Source: Streptomyces sp. NBC_00554
GTDB lineage: Bacteria > Actinomycetota > Actinomycetes > Streptomycetales > Streptomycetaceae
Assembly (NCBI RefSeq): GCF_041431135.1
Contig: NZ_CP107799.1
Location: 7,564,001 to 7,628,000, forward strand
DNA length: 64,000 nt
Direction of reading: 5' to 3'
Shown: positions 1 to 13,304 of the stretch, in pieces
Position numbering within the stretch: the first letter of the stretch is position 1
How the letters are laid out: every line of letters starts with the position of its first letter
Translations under genes and position numbers: made by a program
Notes under the pieces: generated by a model
The model's database searches: none
The model's input: the letters and a program-made list of their open reading frames with translations, nothing else
What the model was told of the DNA's origin: nothing

Positions 1-4441
<4,441 letters not shown>

Positions 4442-4449
<8 letters not shown>

Positions 4450-5902
4450 TCCCAAGGGCTTTTTGAACCATGGCCGCGAGGTCGCCAGGACCCGTCCGGT
4501 GGACGTGCGTCTCAAGGACTGGAACGAGGTCTACGTTCCGGGCTCGCTGCTCCCCATCATCAGCAAGCAGGCCAGCCGCTGCATGGACTGCGGTATCCCG
4601 TTCTGCCACAACGGCTGTCCGCTGGGGAACCTGATCCCCGAGTGGAACGACTACGCGTACCGCGAGGACTGGTCCGCCGCCTCCGAGCGCCTGCACGCCA
4701 CGAACAACTTCCCGGAGTTCACCGGCCGCCTGTGCCCGGCTCCGTGCGAGTCGGCGTGTGTGCTCGGCATCAACCAGCCCGCCGTGACCATCAAGAACGT
4801 CGAGGTCTCCATCATCGACAAGGCGTGGGACAGCGGCGACGTCGCGCCCCAGGCCCCGGAGCGCCTCTCCGGCAAGACGGTCGCGGTCATCGGCTCGGGT
4901 CCGGCCGGTCTCGCCGCCGCCCAGCAGCTCACCCGGGCCGGCCACACGGTCGCCGTGTACGAGCGCGCCGACCGCGTCGGCGGTCTGCTCCGCTACGGCA
5001 TCCCCGAGTTCAAGATGGAGAAGCGGCACATCAACCGGCGCATCGAGCAGATGCGCGCGGAGGGCACCAAGTTCCGCACCGGCGTGGAGATCGGCCGCGA
5101 CATCGACGCGGCGAAGCTGCGCAAGCGGTACGACGCCGTGGTCATCGCGGCGGGCGCGACGACCGCCCGTGACCTTCCCGCCCCCGGGCGGGAGTTGAAG
5201 GGCATCCACCAGGCGATGGAGTACCTGCCCCTCGCCAACAAGGTCCAGGAGGGCGACTTCGTGGCGCCCCCCATCACGGCCGAGGGCAAGCACGTCGTGG
5301 TCATCGGCGGCGGCGACACGGGCGCGGACTGCGTGGGCACCGCCCACCGCCAGGGCGCGGCCTCGGTCACGCAGCTGGAGATCATGCCGCGGCCCGGCGA
5401 GGAGCGGAACCCGGGTCAGCCCTGGCCGACCTTCCCGATGCTCTACAAGGTCACCTCCGCGCACGAGGAGGGCGGCGAGCGCGTCTACGCCGTCTCCACC
5501 ACCCACTTCGAGGGCGACGAGGACGGCAACGTCCAGTGGCTGCACCTCGTCGAGGTCGAGTTCATCGAAGGCAAGCTGACCCAGAAGCCGGGCACGGAGC
5601 GCAAGATCCCCGCCCAGCTGGTGACGCTCGCGATGGGCTTCACCGGTACGGACGTCGAGAACGGCCTGGTCTCCCAGTTCGGCCTGGAGCTGGACGCGCG
5701 CGGCAACATCGCGCGTGACGCCGACTTCGCGACGAACGTCCCCGGCGTGTACGTCGCCGGTGACGCCGGGCGCGGCCAGTCCCTCATCGTCTGGGCGATC
5801 GCGGAGGGCCGCTCGGCCGCCCGCGGGGTCGACCGCTTCCTGACGGGGGTCAGCGAACTCCCGGCCCCGATCCGCCCGACGGACCGCTCTCTGATGGTCT
5901 GA
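4442..5902 (+). CDS. gltD: Glutamate synthase (NADPH) small subunit
   Basis: This 486-residue beta subunit takes electrons from NADPH through FAD and passes them through Fe-S clusters to GltB. N-terminal cysteine motifs for 4Fe-4S centres are visible ([14 protein letters not shown] and [12 protein letters not shown]). They are followed by an FAD-binding dinucleotide fold ([12 protein letters not shown]) and an NADPH-binding fold ([11 protein letters not shown]). The length is normal for the family. The ATG lies inside the last codons of gltB (8-bp overlap), so the two subunits should be made in a fixed ratio from one transcript. The next gene is convergent, so the operon ends here. Confidence 0.97.
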
Positions 5903-5923
5903 CGCTCCACCCCAACAGACGTC

Positions 5924-5941
5924 CCGTACAAAGGCGTACGG
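5924..5941 (+). terminator. Weak hairpin downstream of gltD
   Basis: A 6-bp inverted repeat, CCGTAC/GTACGG with a 6-nt loop, lies about 20 bp after the gltD stop in the 133-bp gap to the convergent chitosanase gene. It has no U-tract and is short, so it is only a possible terminator. Confidence 0.3.
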
Positions 5942-6035
5942 AACTGAACGCGGCGCTCGCCTTGTCCCCGACCGGACGGTGGTGAGCGCCGTGGTGCGTC
6001 CCGGCCCTGCCCGGCCAAGGCGACCGGGTGGCAGG

Positions 6036-6926
6036 TCAGGGCACCCGGAACGTTTCTCCGTACACCTTCCACTCCAGCGGTGTGCGCAGGTCGAGGTTCC
6101 CGTCGTACAGGAAGGTCCGCTGGGCCGTGTCGATACGGGTCGTGTCGAGGTGGACGTCGTCGCCCTTCATCGTCTTGCGGCGGATGTCGAGGAAGATATC
6201 GAGGTAGGACTTCTCGGAACCGCCCTGGGAGGGTGTGTCGGCCTCGGCCATGGCTCGGTCGCGCAGGCCGTAGAAGCCGTCGGCGCCGGTACCGGGGCCG
6301 TGCAGGACCATCGCGTCGTAGTAGATGAACTGGCCCAGCGTGCCGAGGCCGTCGAGTTTGGCGAGGCGGACCGCGGGATCGAAGTACACGCTGTCGCGTT
6401 CGGAGTCCTGGGCGGTGCGGAAGGCGGCCACCGAGGCTTCCTCGCGCCAGGCCGCCGGGAAACCGTCGAGGCCCTCGTGGGAGTCCGTGCCGTCGACCTT
6501 GCGCAGGGCGGGCAGATAGCGGGCGAGGCCGTTGTCCGGGTGGGACTTCGTGTAGTCCTGGACCAGCGTGAGCAGGTCGTGGGTGCCGGTGCAGAAGCCG
6601 ACGATTCCCGCCGTGTAGCCCTGGCCGTCGCCGATGTCCTCGACGTAGGCGTAGGTGGTGCGCCAGTTCAGTGTGGAGTTCTCGGCGCTGGCCACGATCT
6701 TCTGGGCCAGCTCCTTCTTGTCCGGCGCGGCCAGACCGGGCGGCAGGTCCGCGATCAGCTCGTCGTCGGCCGCCTGCTCGGCCAGGGACTTGGCGTCGGG
6801 CCCGGGCTGCTGCGACGCGGTCGCCTGGGCCTGCGCCGTGCCCGCGTTCTCGGACGTGGCGAGGTAGACCGCCGCCGTGGCGAGGAGCGGGACGGCGGCG
6901 AGCAGGAGGCAACCGGCTCTTCTCAT
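6036..6926 (-). CDS. csnA: Secreted GH46 chitosanase
   Basis: An exported endo-chitosanase that cuts beta-1,4-linked glucosamine polymers. The product is 296 residues from the ATG at 6926; an in-frame GTG at 6935 is the alternative start, and neither has a clear ribosome site. It begins with a basic, hydrophobic signal peptide (MRRAGCLLLAAVPLLA). The mature part closely follows the Streptomyces sp. N174 chitosanase: SAENSTLNW carries the catalytic glutamate (about E82), and EDIGDGQGY carries the catalytic aspartate (about D100), 18 residues apart as in N174. Other shared blocks are ERDSVYFDPAV, LGQFIYYDAMVLHGPG and TPSQGG. A low-complexity linker of about 35 residues separates the signal from the catalytic domain. 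It is monocistronic and convergent with gltD. Confidence 0.93.
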   Translation of the reverse strand: MRRAGCLLLAAVPLLATAAVYLATSENAGTAQAQATASQQPGPDAKSLAEQAADDELIADLPPGLAAPDKKELAQKIVASAENSTLNWRTTYAYVEDIGDGQGYTAGIVGFCTGTHDLLTLVQDYTKSHPDNGLARYLPALRKVDGTDSHEGLDGFPAAWREEASVAAFRTAQDSERDSVYFDPAVRLAKLDGLGTLGQFIYYDAMVLHGPGTGADGFYGLRDRAMAEADTPSQGGSEKSYLDIFLDIRRKTMKGDDVHLDTTRIDTAQRTFLYDGNLDLRTPLEWKVYGETFRVP

Positions 6927-6948
6927 GGCGCCCACAGTAAACGCAGAC

Positions 6949-7869
6949 CTACGCCGTCCCGTTCTTCAGTTCGATAACTTTCCCTGCCGCCGACACCACC
7001 AGCAGCACCAGCAGCCCCACGCACGCCGCCACCTGTATCGGCGTACGGCGCCGGTCACGGGGTGCGTACGCGTACGCGAGGGTGACGGCGGTGCCGGTCA
7101 GGAGGCCGCCGAGGTGGCCCTGCCAGGAGGTGAGCCCCGCGGAGATCAGCAGCCACAGCAGCAGGCCCGCCATGAAGCGGTTGACGCTCTGCATGTCCGC
7201 GCCCAGCCGACGGGCCATGACGTAGTACGCGGCCCCCAGGCCGAAGATCGCACCCGAGGCGCCGAGCGTGGGAGTTTCCGGCGCGATCAGCAGCACGAGG
7301 ACCGAGCCGCCGAGCGCCGACAGCAGATACAGCGCGACATAGCGGATCCGGCCGAGCTGGGACTCCACGACGCGGCCGATGTTCCACAGCGACACCATGT
7401 TCATCACGATGTGCAGAACCCCGAACGTGCCCTCGGTGGGCGGCAGATGGAGGAAGGCGCCGGTCAGCAGCCGGTACCACTCCCCGTCCACCACACCCTC
7501 CGCGTGGAAGTCCGAGGGGTAGACGGCCTGCCAGACGTAGTACAGACCGTCCGGACCCACCAGACTCGCGCCCAGCATCTCGAACCGGTCCACGATCGCC
7601 GGGCGCACCAGTTCACCCACGTAGGCCAGCACGTTGAGCGCGATCAGTACGTACGTCACCACGGGCGCCGTCGAGATCCGGCCGCCGAAGGCCGTGCGGG
7701 CCTCTCTCACGGACCGCACGCCCTCTTTCACGCACTCCGGGCACTGGTGACCGACGGCCGCCTCGCGCATGCAGTCCGGGCATATGTAGCGGTCGCACCG
7801 GGTGCAGCGCACATGCGACTCCACCTTGGGATGGCGGTAGCAGGTGGTGACGGTGGACTCGGGCTCCAC
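6949..7869 (-). CDS. Rhomboid-family intramembrane serine protease with N-terminal zinc box
   Basis: Rhomboids cut transmembrane helices within the bilayer. The GTG at 7869 (306 residues) is chosen because GAGGAG lies just upstream and the protein then begins directly with a B-box-like zinc finger. Eight Cys/His ligands fall within residues 10-46 (CYRHP, CTRC, CPDC, HQCPEC). After a short linker come about six or seven membrane helices. The catalytic serine is in GASGAIFG (about S205), the histidine is in GHLGG (about H252), and the conserved HIVMN lies in an earlier helix. The arrangement of zinc box plus rhomboid is common in actinobacteria. Substrates are unknown. It is transcribed toward csnA, and its stop is 13 bp from the 6935 alternative csnA start. 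Confidence 0.9.
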   Translation of the reverse strand: MEPESTVTTCYRHPKVESHVRCTRCDRYICPDCMREAAVGHQCPECVKEGVRSVREARTAFGGRISTAPVVTYVLIALNVLAYVGELVRPAIVDRFEMLGASLVGPDGLYYVWQAVYPSDFHAEGVVDGEWYRLLTGAFLHLPPTEGTFGVLHIVMNMVSLWNIGRVVESQLGRIRYVALYLLSALGGSVLVLLIAPETPTLGASGAIFGLGAAYYVMARRLGADMQSVNRFMAGLLLWLLISAGLTSWQGHLGGLLTGTAVTLAYAYAPRDRRRTPIQVAACVGLLVLLVVSAAGKVIELKNGTA

Positions 7870-8047
7870 GTCGGCTCCTCGGGAGATGTGTGCGGGTGAC
7901 AGCGGGACGGTGAGCCGGTGGGGCTGCGGCGAACAAAATAGCGAATGCCGGTGTACGCGTGGGACGGCAGGGGCCTGCGATGCCTGCCCGTGCCTGCGGT
8001 GACGTAATCTCGGCACTTCCGCGACCCTCGCGCGATGGGAGCCCAGC

Positions 8048-8767
8048 ATGGCCGGAATCAGCCTCACCAAGGTGGAGGAGACCGCGCCCGCGCTGGTCAG
8101 TCTGTACAAGAGCGCCGGGGTCTCCCTCACCAAGCACGGGCTGAGCGGGCAGCGGGCCGCCGTGTACCTGGTCGTGGACTACTCGGGGTCGATGAAGCCG
8201 TACTACAAGGACGGCAGTGTGCAGGCGCTCGCCGACCGGGTGCTGGGGCTCTCGGCGCACCTCGACGACGACGGGACGGTGCCGGTCGTCTTCTTCTCCA
8301 CCGACATCGACGCCGTCACCGACATCGCCCTCGTCAACCACCAGGGACGCATCGACCAGATCGTGTCCGGGCTCGGGCACATGGGCAAGACCAGCTACCA
8401 CCTCGCCATGGACGCGGTCATCGACCACTACCTCGACAGCGGCTCCAAGGACCCCGCCCTCGTCGTCTTCCAGACCGACGGCGGACCGATCAACAAGCTC
8501 GCCGCCGAACGGTACTTGTGCAAGGCGGCGAAGCTTCCGCTGTTCTGGCAGTTCATAGGGTTCGGGGATCCGGGGAGCAGGCAGTTCGAATTCCTGCGCA
8601 AGCTGGACGAGTTGCCGGTGCCGCAGCAGCGGATCGTCGACAACGCCGGGTTCTTCCATGCTGGTTCGGAGCCTCGGAAGGTGTCCGACAGCGAGCTGTA
8701 CGACCGGATCGTGGGGGAGTTCCCGCAGTGGCTGGCGGCGGCGCGGGCGCGGGGAATCGTGCAGTGA
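8048..8767 (+). CDS. VWA-domain protein (TerF/TerY-like)
   Basis: A 239-residue cytosolic protein made almost entirely of a von Willebrand factor A domain. The metal-ion-dependent adhesion site is intact: DYSGSM near residues 44-49, with later conserved Thr and Asp (KTSYH and FQTDGG). The closest recognisable families are the VWA proteins that occur with tellurium-resistance TerD proteins, although no ter gene is in this window. There is no signal peptide or membrane segment. The stop overlaps the start of the HutD gene by 4 bp (GTGA), so the pair is translationally coupled. Its partner and role are unknown; the domain call is firm. Confidence 0.88.
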   Translation: MAGISLTKVEETAPALVSLYKSAGVSLTKHGLSGQRAAVYLVVDYSGSMKPYYKDGSVQALADRVLGLSAHLDDDGTVPVVFFSTDIDAVTDIALVNHQGRIDQIVSGLGHMGKTSYHLAMDAVIDHYLDSGSKDPALVVFQTDGGPINKLAAERYLCKAAKLPLFWQFIGFGDPGSRQFEFLRKLDELPVPQQRIVDNAGFFHAGSEPRKVSDSELYDRIVGEFPQWLAAARARGIVQ

Positions 8768-9354
8768 CCGTACGTCTCCTGCCCGCCGCCGACCGGCTCG
8801 CCGTGCCCTGGAAGAACGGGGGCGGGGTGACCCGCGAGATCGTCGCCTCGCCCGAGGGCGCGGGCATGGACGACTTCGACTGGCGGGTGAGTCTCGCCGA
8901 GGTCGCCGCGGACGGGCCGTTCTCGGCCTTCCCCGACATCGACCGCACCCTCACCGTCGTCGAGGGCGCGGGCATGGACCTGACCGTGGGCGGGGAGCGG
9001 CGGCTCGTCGACTCCCGTTACGTACCGCAGGACTTCAGGGGCGATGTCCCCACCGACTGCCGGCTGCTCGACGGCCCGGTCGTGAACCTCAACGTGATGT
9101 GGCGCCGGGGCGCCGGCCGCACGGCCCCGACGGTCGCCGTCGTACGCGGCCGCCTGACCCTCCCCGCCGCGCCCGCTCTGGTGGTCGCCCTCGACGGGAG
9201 CGCCGAGGTGGCCGGGCTGCCCCTTCGCCGGTACGACGCCGCGCTGCTCACCGGCGAGGAAGCAGCCGTGCTGCACGCGATGGGCCCTGCCGCCGTGGTC
9301 GGTATCGCCCAACAGGCCCAGTTGGCGGGGATCCTGACGCTCCCGTTGGCTTAG
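8764..9354 (+). CDS. HutD/Ves family protein
   Basis: A 196-residue protein starting at a GTG that overlaps the stop of the VWA gene. Family features are the N-terminal VPWKNGGGVTREI block and FDWRVSLAEVAADGPFSAFP, followed by a cupin-like beta-rich body. HutD proteins are often encoded with histidine-utilisation genes, but none is nearby; the molecular function of the family is not established. It is one residue block shorter at the C-terminus than some members but looks intact. The coupling to the VWA protein is the main clue to its role. Confidence 0.88.
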   Translation: MTVRLLPAADRLAVPWKNGGGVTREIVASPEGAGMDDFDWRVSLAEVAADGPFSAFPDIDRTLTVVEGAGMDLTVGGERRLVDSRYVPQDFRGDVPTDCRLLDGPVVNLNVMWRRGAGRTAPTVAVVRGRLTLPAAPALVVALDGSAEVAGLPLRRYDAALLTGEEAAVLHAMGPAAVVGIAQQAQLAGILTLPLA

Positions 9355-9400
9355 CCGGGACGCCGTGCCACCCTGAGGGAAGCCGAGGGGAAGGCTACAC

Positions 9401-11044
9401 ATGGGCGCGCGATCGGTGGGGGCCGGGCGGAACGGGCGACCGGTGCGGCCGGCCAAGGGCGAGCGGCTCGCGGACTGGGCCGACGGGCGTCTCGGGCTGT
9501 ACCCGATGGCCAAGACCAACCTGCGCAAGGTCTTTCCGGACCACTGGTCGTTCATGCTGGGCGAGGTCTGCCTCTACAGCTTCATCGTCCTGATCCTCAC
9601 CGGCGTCTACCTCACACTGTTCTTCGAGCCGAGCGGGATCGAGGTCGTCTACAACGGCTCCTACGAACCCCTCAACGGCGTCATCATGACGCGGGCGTAC
9701 GAGTCCACGCTCGACATCAGTTTCGACGTGCGCGGCGGGCTGCTGATCCGGCAGATCCACCACTGGGCGGCGCTCGTGTTCGTCGCCGGGATGCTCGTGC
9801 ACATGATGCGGGTGTTCTTCACCGGCGCGTTCCGCAAGCCGCGCGAGGTCAACTGGGTGTTCGGCTGGACGCTGTTGTTCCTCGGGATCATCACCGGCCT
9901 GACCGGCTACTCGCTCCCCGACGACCTGCTCTCGGGCACCGGTGTCCGCTTCGCGCAGGGTGCGATCCTGTCGGTCCCGGTGGTGGGGACGTACCTCTCT
10001 TTCTTCCTCTTCGGAGGGGAGTTCCCGGGCCACGACATCATTCCGCGGTTCTTCCCGATCCATGTGCTCCTGCTGCCCGGGATCATGCTGGGCCTGGTGG
10101 TCGCCCATCTGATCCTGGTCTTTTACCACAAGCACACGCAGTACCCCGGGGCCGGACGGGACCAGAAGTCCGTGGTCGGCATGCCGTTCATGCCGGTCTA
10201 CATGGCCAAGGCGGGCGGCTTCTTCTTCCTCGTGTTCGGGGTGCTGTCGATGATGGGGGCGATCGCGACGGTCAACCCCGTGTGGGCCTTCGGGCCCTAC
10301 CGCCCCGACCTGGTCACCACCGGCGCCCAACCCGACTGGTACCTCGGCTTCTCCGAGGGGCTGATCCGGGTGATGCCGGGATGGGAGATCAACGCCTTCG
10401 GCCACACACTGGCGTTGGGCGTCTTCATCCCCTTCTCCCTCTTCCCGCTGATCATGCTGGCGATCGGCGTGTACCCGTTCATCGAGTCATGGATCACCAG
10501 GGACACCCGCGAACACCACATCCTGGACCGGCCGCGCAACGCGCCCACCCGCACGGGTCTCGGCGTGGCCTGGCTGAGTCTGTACGGGGTGCTGCTGATC
10601 GGCGGCGGCAACGACATCGTGGCCACGCATCTGCACCTGTCGATCAACTCGATCACATGGTTCGTGCGGATCTCCTTCTTCGCCGTGCCGGTGCTCGCCT
10701 TCGTCGTCACGCGGCGGATCTGTATGGGGTTGCAGCGCAGGGACCGCGACAAGGTGCTGCACGGACGGGAGTCGGGCCTCATCAAGCGGCTCCCGCACGG
10801 CGAGTTCGTCGAGGTCCACGAACCGCTCACACAGGCACAGCGGTTCGCCCTCACCCAGCACGACCAGGCGACGCCGTACGAGGTGGGTCCGCTCGTCGAC
10901 GCGAACGGTGTCACCCGCCGCGTCGGTCCCTCGCGCAAGCTGCGGGCGCGTCTGGCCCGGGCCATGTACGGGCCCGACACACAGATCCCGAAGCCGACGG
11001 CGGAGGAGTACCGGGAGCTTACGAGCGAGGATCACCACCACTGA
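9401..11044 (+). CDS. Cytochrome b subunit of bc1 type, solitary paralogue
   Basis: A 547-residue membrane protein of the actinobacterial QcrB family. Cytochrome b passes electrons between two haems and oxidises menaquinol. Haem-ligand histidines are visible in IHHWAALVF, VHMMRVFF, FFPIHVLLLP and VAHLILVFYH, and the quinol-site motif is PDWY, the usual actinobacterial form. About eight or nine helices can be read, followed by a charged C-terminal tail of about 120 residues ending in HHH. Unlike the main qcrCAB operon, no Rieske or cytochrome c gene is adjacent. This suggests a second copy that either works with the main complex or has another role. Its 3' end overlaps the convergent acyl-CoA dehydrogenase gene by 26 bp. 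Confidence 0.93.
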   Translation: MGARSVGAGRNGRPVRPAKGERLADWADGRLGLYPMAKTNLRKVFPDHWSFMLGEVCLYSFIVLILTGVYLTLFFEPSGIEVVYNGSYEPLNGVIMTRAYESTLDISFDVRGGLLIRQIHHWAALVFVAGMLVHMMRVFFTGAFRKPREVNWVFGWTLLFLGIITGLTGYSLPDDLLSGTGVRFAQGAILSVPVVGTYLSFFLFGGEFPGHDIIPRFFPIHVLLLPGIMLGLVVAHLILVFYHKHTQYPGAGRDQKSVVGMPFMPVYMAKAGGFFFLVFGVLSMMGAIATVNPVWAFGPYRPDLVTTGAQPDWYLGFSEGLIRVMPGWEINAFGHTLALGVFIPFSLFPLIMLAIGVYPFIESWITRDTREHHILDRPRNAPTRTGLGVAWLSLYGVLLIGGGNDIVATHLHLSINSITWFVRISFFAVPVLAFVVTRRICMGLQRRDRDKVLHGRESGLIKRLPHGEFVEVHEPLTQAQRFALTQHDQATPYEVGPLVDANGVTRRVGPSRKLRARLARAMYGPDTQIPKPTAEEYRELTSEDHHH

Positions 11045-12086
11045 CAGCGCTGTCTGTGCTTCGTGGACCGTGAACGGTGAGGACTTCGGCCCTGCACTCG
11101 GCCGGGCTGCCCCACGCGGTGCGCAGGGCACGGGCCTTGGTGAGCCAGAGGGACAGGTCGTACTCGGCCGTGTAGCCGATCGCGCCGTGCAGCTGCAGCG
11201 CCGTACGGGCGGTCGCGTACGCCGCCTCGCCCGCCGCGACCTTGGCCGCCGCGACGTCGGCCGGTGCCATGGACAGCGCCGCGCCGAACAGCAGGGGGCG
11301 CGCGAACTCCAGGGCGATCTTCGCGTCCGCGAGCTGGTGCTTGACGGCCTGGAACGAGCCGATGGGGACACCGAACTGGGTGCGCTGCTTGACGTACTCC
11401 ACCGTCCGGTCGAGGAGGGCGAGTCCGACACCGAGCGACTGGGCGGCGGTGGCGAGCCTGGCCCAGGTGAGCGCCTGGGCGGCGGCGTGGGTCACGTGGG
11501 GGCCGGTGGCGAGGAGTTCGCCGGTGGGGTGGGGGAGGGTGAGGTGGCGTGCGGGGTCGAGGGAGGGGCGTGCTGATCCTGTGGGACCGCTGCCGCTGCC
11601 GCTGAGGTGCAGGCGGGCGGGCGGGGTGGTGTCCCGTGTGGGGGCTTCGGGGGAGTCCACCGTCAGGTGGATGTCCGCCGCTTCCGCGTCCAGGACGAAC
11701 GGGCCCCCGCCGGGCAGGGCGACCGTCGCCAGCGCCTCGCCCGAGGCCAGTGCGGGCAGCAGGCGCTTGGCGGAGCCCGACTCGCCCAGCTCGGAGAGGA
11801 GCACGGCCGCGGCCACCGTCTCCACCAGTGGGCCCGGCACCCCGTGGCGGCCCAACTCGATGAAGGCGACGGCCAGTTCGGCCGGGAGGGGGCCCACGCC
11901 CTCGTACGCCTCCGGTACCGCCAGTGCGAAGACGCCCGCGTCGGCGAGGCGGGACCACAGGGCGCGGCCGGGGGTACGGTCGCCGGTGGCCCAGGCACGT
12001 ATGACCGGCGGTGTGTCCGCCGCCGTCAGCAGCGCGTTCAGCGAGTCGGCGAAGGCGCGCTGCTCGGCATCGAGGAGGAAGCGCAT
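11019..12086 (-). CDS. Acyl-CoA dehydrogenase, KstR2-regulon type, subunit 2
   Basis: A 355-residue FAD-dependent acyl-CoA dehydrogenase-like protein that probably forms a heteromer with the product of the gene just upstream. The start codon shares one base with that gene's stop (TGATG). The C-terminal half has the FAD/pyrophosphate segment RTQFGVPIGSFQAVKHQLAD and the LQLHGAIGYT block. The N-terminal half is degenerate and lacks the strong substrate-side motifs, as expected for one half of a split heterotetrameric enzyme. The beginning MRFLLDAEQRAFADSL and the cluster context resemble the FadE33/IpdE2 side of the steroid C/D-ring dehydrogenase. Substrate and exact orthologue are inferred. 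Confidence 0.85.
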   Translation of the reverse strand: MRFLLDAEQRAFADSLNALLTAADTPPVIRAWATGDRTPGRALWSRLADAGVFALAVPEAYEGVGPLPAELAVAFIELGRHGVPGPLVETVAAAVLLSELGESGSAKRLLPALASGEALATVALPGGGPFVLDAEAADIHLTVDSPEAPTRDTTPPARLHLSGSGSGPTGSARPSLDPARHLTLPHPTGELLATGPHVTHAAAQALTWARLATAAQSLGVGLALLDRTVEYVKQRTQFGVPIGSFQAVKHQLADAKIALEFARPLLFGAALSMAPADVAAAKVAAGEAAYATARTALQLHGAIGYTAEYDLSLWLTKARALRTAWGSPAECRAEVLTVHGPRSTDSAVSGGDPRS

Positions 12087-13231
12087 CAGCGGCGGCCCTT
12101 CGGGAGGCCGAGGAGGCGCTCGGCGATGATGTCGCGCTGGATCTCGTTGGTGCCGGCGTAGAGGGGGCCGGCGAGGGAGAAGACATAGCCCTCGGACCAG
12201 TCGGTGTCCGCCAACTCGCCCTCCGGGCCGAGCAGATCGAGCGCCGTCTCGTGCAGCGCGATGTCGTACTCGGACCAGAAGACCTTGTTCAGGCTGGACT
12301 CCGGCCCGATCGGCTCCCCGGCGGCGAAACGGGAGGCGCCGGCGTAGGTGAAGAGCTGGTAGGCGCGGGCGCCGATCACCGCGTCGGCCACCCGGTCGCG
12401 CAGGGCCGTGTCCGCGGGGTCGGCGTGGGTGCGCCACAGGTCGGCCAGCCGGTCGGCGGCGGCCAGGAAACGGCCCGGGGAGCGGAGCGTCAGACCGCGT
12501 TCGTTGCCCGCTGTCGACATGGCGACCCGCCAGCCCTGGCCCACCTCTCCGATCACGTCCTCGTCGGGGACGAAGACGGAGTCGAGGAAGAGTTCGGCGA
12601 AGGCGGGTCTGCCGTCCAGGCGGCCGATCGGGCGGACCGTCACACCCGGTGCACGCAGGTCGAACATCAGGTAGGTGAGGCCCTGGTGGGGCTTCGGGGT
12701 GTCCGGCTCGCTGCGGAACAGGCCGAACGCACGGTCCGCGAACGCGGCCCGCGACGACCACGTCTTCTGCCCGCTCAGCAGCCAGCCCCCGTCCGTGCGC
12801 ACCGCGCGGGAGGTGAGCGAGGCCAGGTCGGAACCGGCCTCGGGCTCGGACCATGCCTGCGCCCAGATGGTCTCGCCCGTCGCCATCGACGGCAGCACGC
12901 GCGCGCGTTGCTCCTGAGTCCCGTGGTCGAAGAGGGTGGGGGCCAGCAGGTTGATGCCGTTCTGGCTGACCCGGCCCGGCGCGCCCGCCGCGTAGTACTC
13001 CTCCTCGAAGACCAGCCACCGGACGATGTCCACGCCCCGGCCGCCGTACGCCGTCGGCCACGACACCACCGACCAGCGGTCCGCGGCGAGTTCGGACTCC
13101 CACGCGCGGTGGGCGGCGAAGCCCTCCGCGGTCTCCAGGGAGGGGAGGGGGGCGAGCGGCACATGGGCCGCGAGCCAGGCCCGGGCCTCGGCGCGGAACG
13201 CCTCGTCGGCGGGGGAGTGGTCGAGATCCAT
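12086..13231 (-). CDS. Acyl-CoA dehydrogenase, KstR2-regulon type, subunit 1
   Basis: A 381-residue acyl-CoA dehydrogenase starting at ATG 13231, with GAAGGG about 8 bp upstream; the longer open frame to 13279 would run into the operator. It contains the FAD contact segments QAWSEPEAGSDLASL and WLLSGQKTWSS, and the C-terminal YAGTNEIQRDIIAERLLGL. Sequence style and context match the mycobacterial FadE30-FadE33 group, closest by eye to FadE31/32. A role dehydrogenating a bicyclic steroid C/D-ring CoA thioester is inferred. It is the first gene of a two-gene unit transcribed away from the KstR2-like operator at 13275-13288. Confidence 0.87.
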   Translation of the reverse strand: MDLDHSPADEAFRAEARAWLAAHVPLAPLPSLETAEGFAAHRAWESELAADRWSVVSWPTAYGGRGVDIVRWLVFEEEYYAAGAPGRVSQNGINLLAPTLFDHGTQEQRARVLPSMATGETIWAQAWSEPEAGSDLASLTSRAVRTDGGWLLSGQKTWSSRAAFADRAFGLFRSEPDTPKPHQGLTYLMFDLRAPGVTVRPIGRLDGRPAFAELFLDSVFVPDEDVIGEVGQGWRVAMSTAGNERGLTLRSPGRFLAAADRLADLWRTHADPADTALRDRVADAVIGARAYQLFTYAGASRFAAGEPIGPESSLNKVFWSEYDIALHETALDLLGPEGELADTDWSEGYVFSLAGPLYAGTNEIQRDIIAERLLGLPKGRR

Positions 13232-13274
13232 CGGCAGCACCCTTCGGGGGAACCCTTCGGCGGCAACCTTCCCT

Positions 13275-13288
13275 AACAAGTGTTTGGT
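13275..13288. promoter_or_regulatory. KstR2-like operator, site 1
   Basis: The 14-mer AACAAGTGTTTGGT matches the recalled KstR2 motif AnCAAGnnCTTGnT at every fixed position but one. It sits inside a wider palindrome ending CTAAC...GTTAG (13273-13295). It lies between the divergent acyl-CoA dehydrogenase and SDR-kstR2-fadA6 units, 17 bp from the SDR start, so a bound repressor could block both. The motif is quoted from memory; the site itself is directly visible. Confidence 0.75.
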
Positions 13289-13304
13289 AGGTTAGCGTGG
13301 AGCC

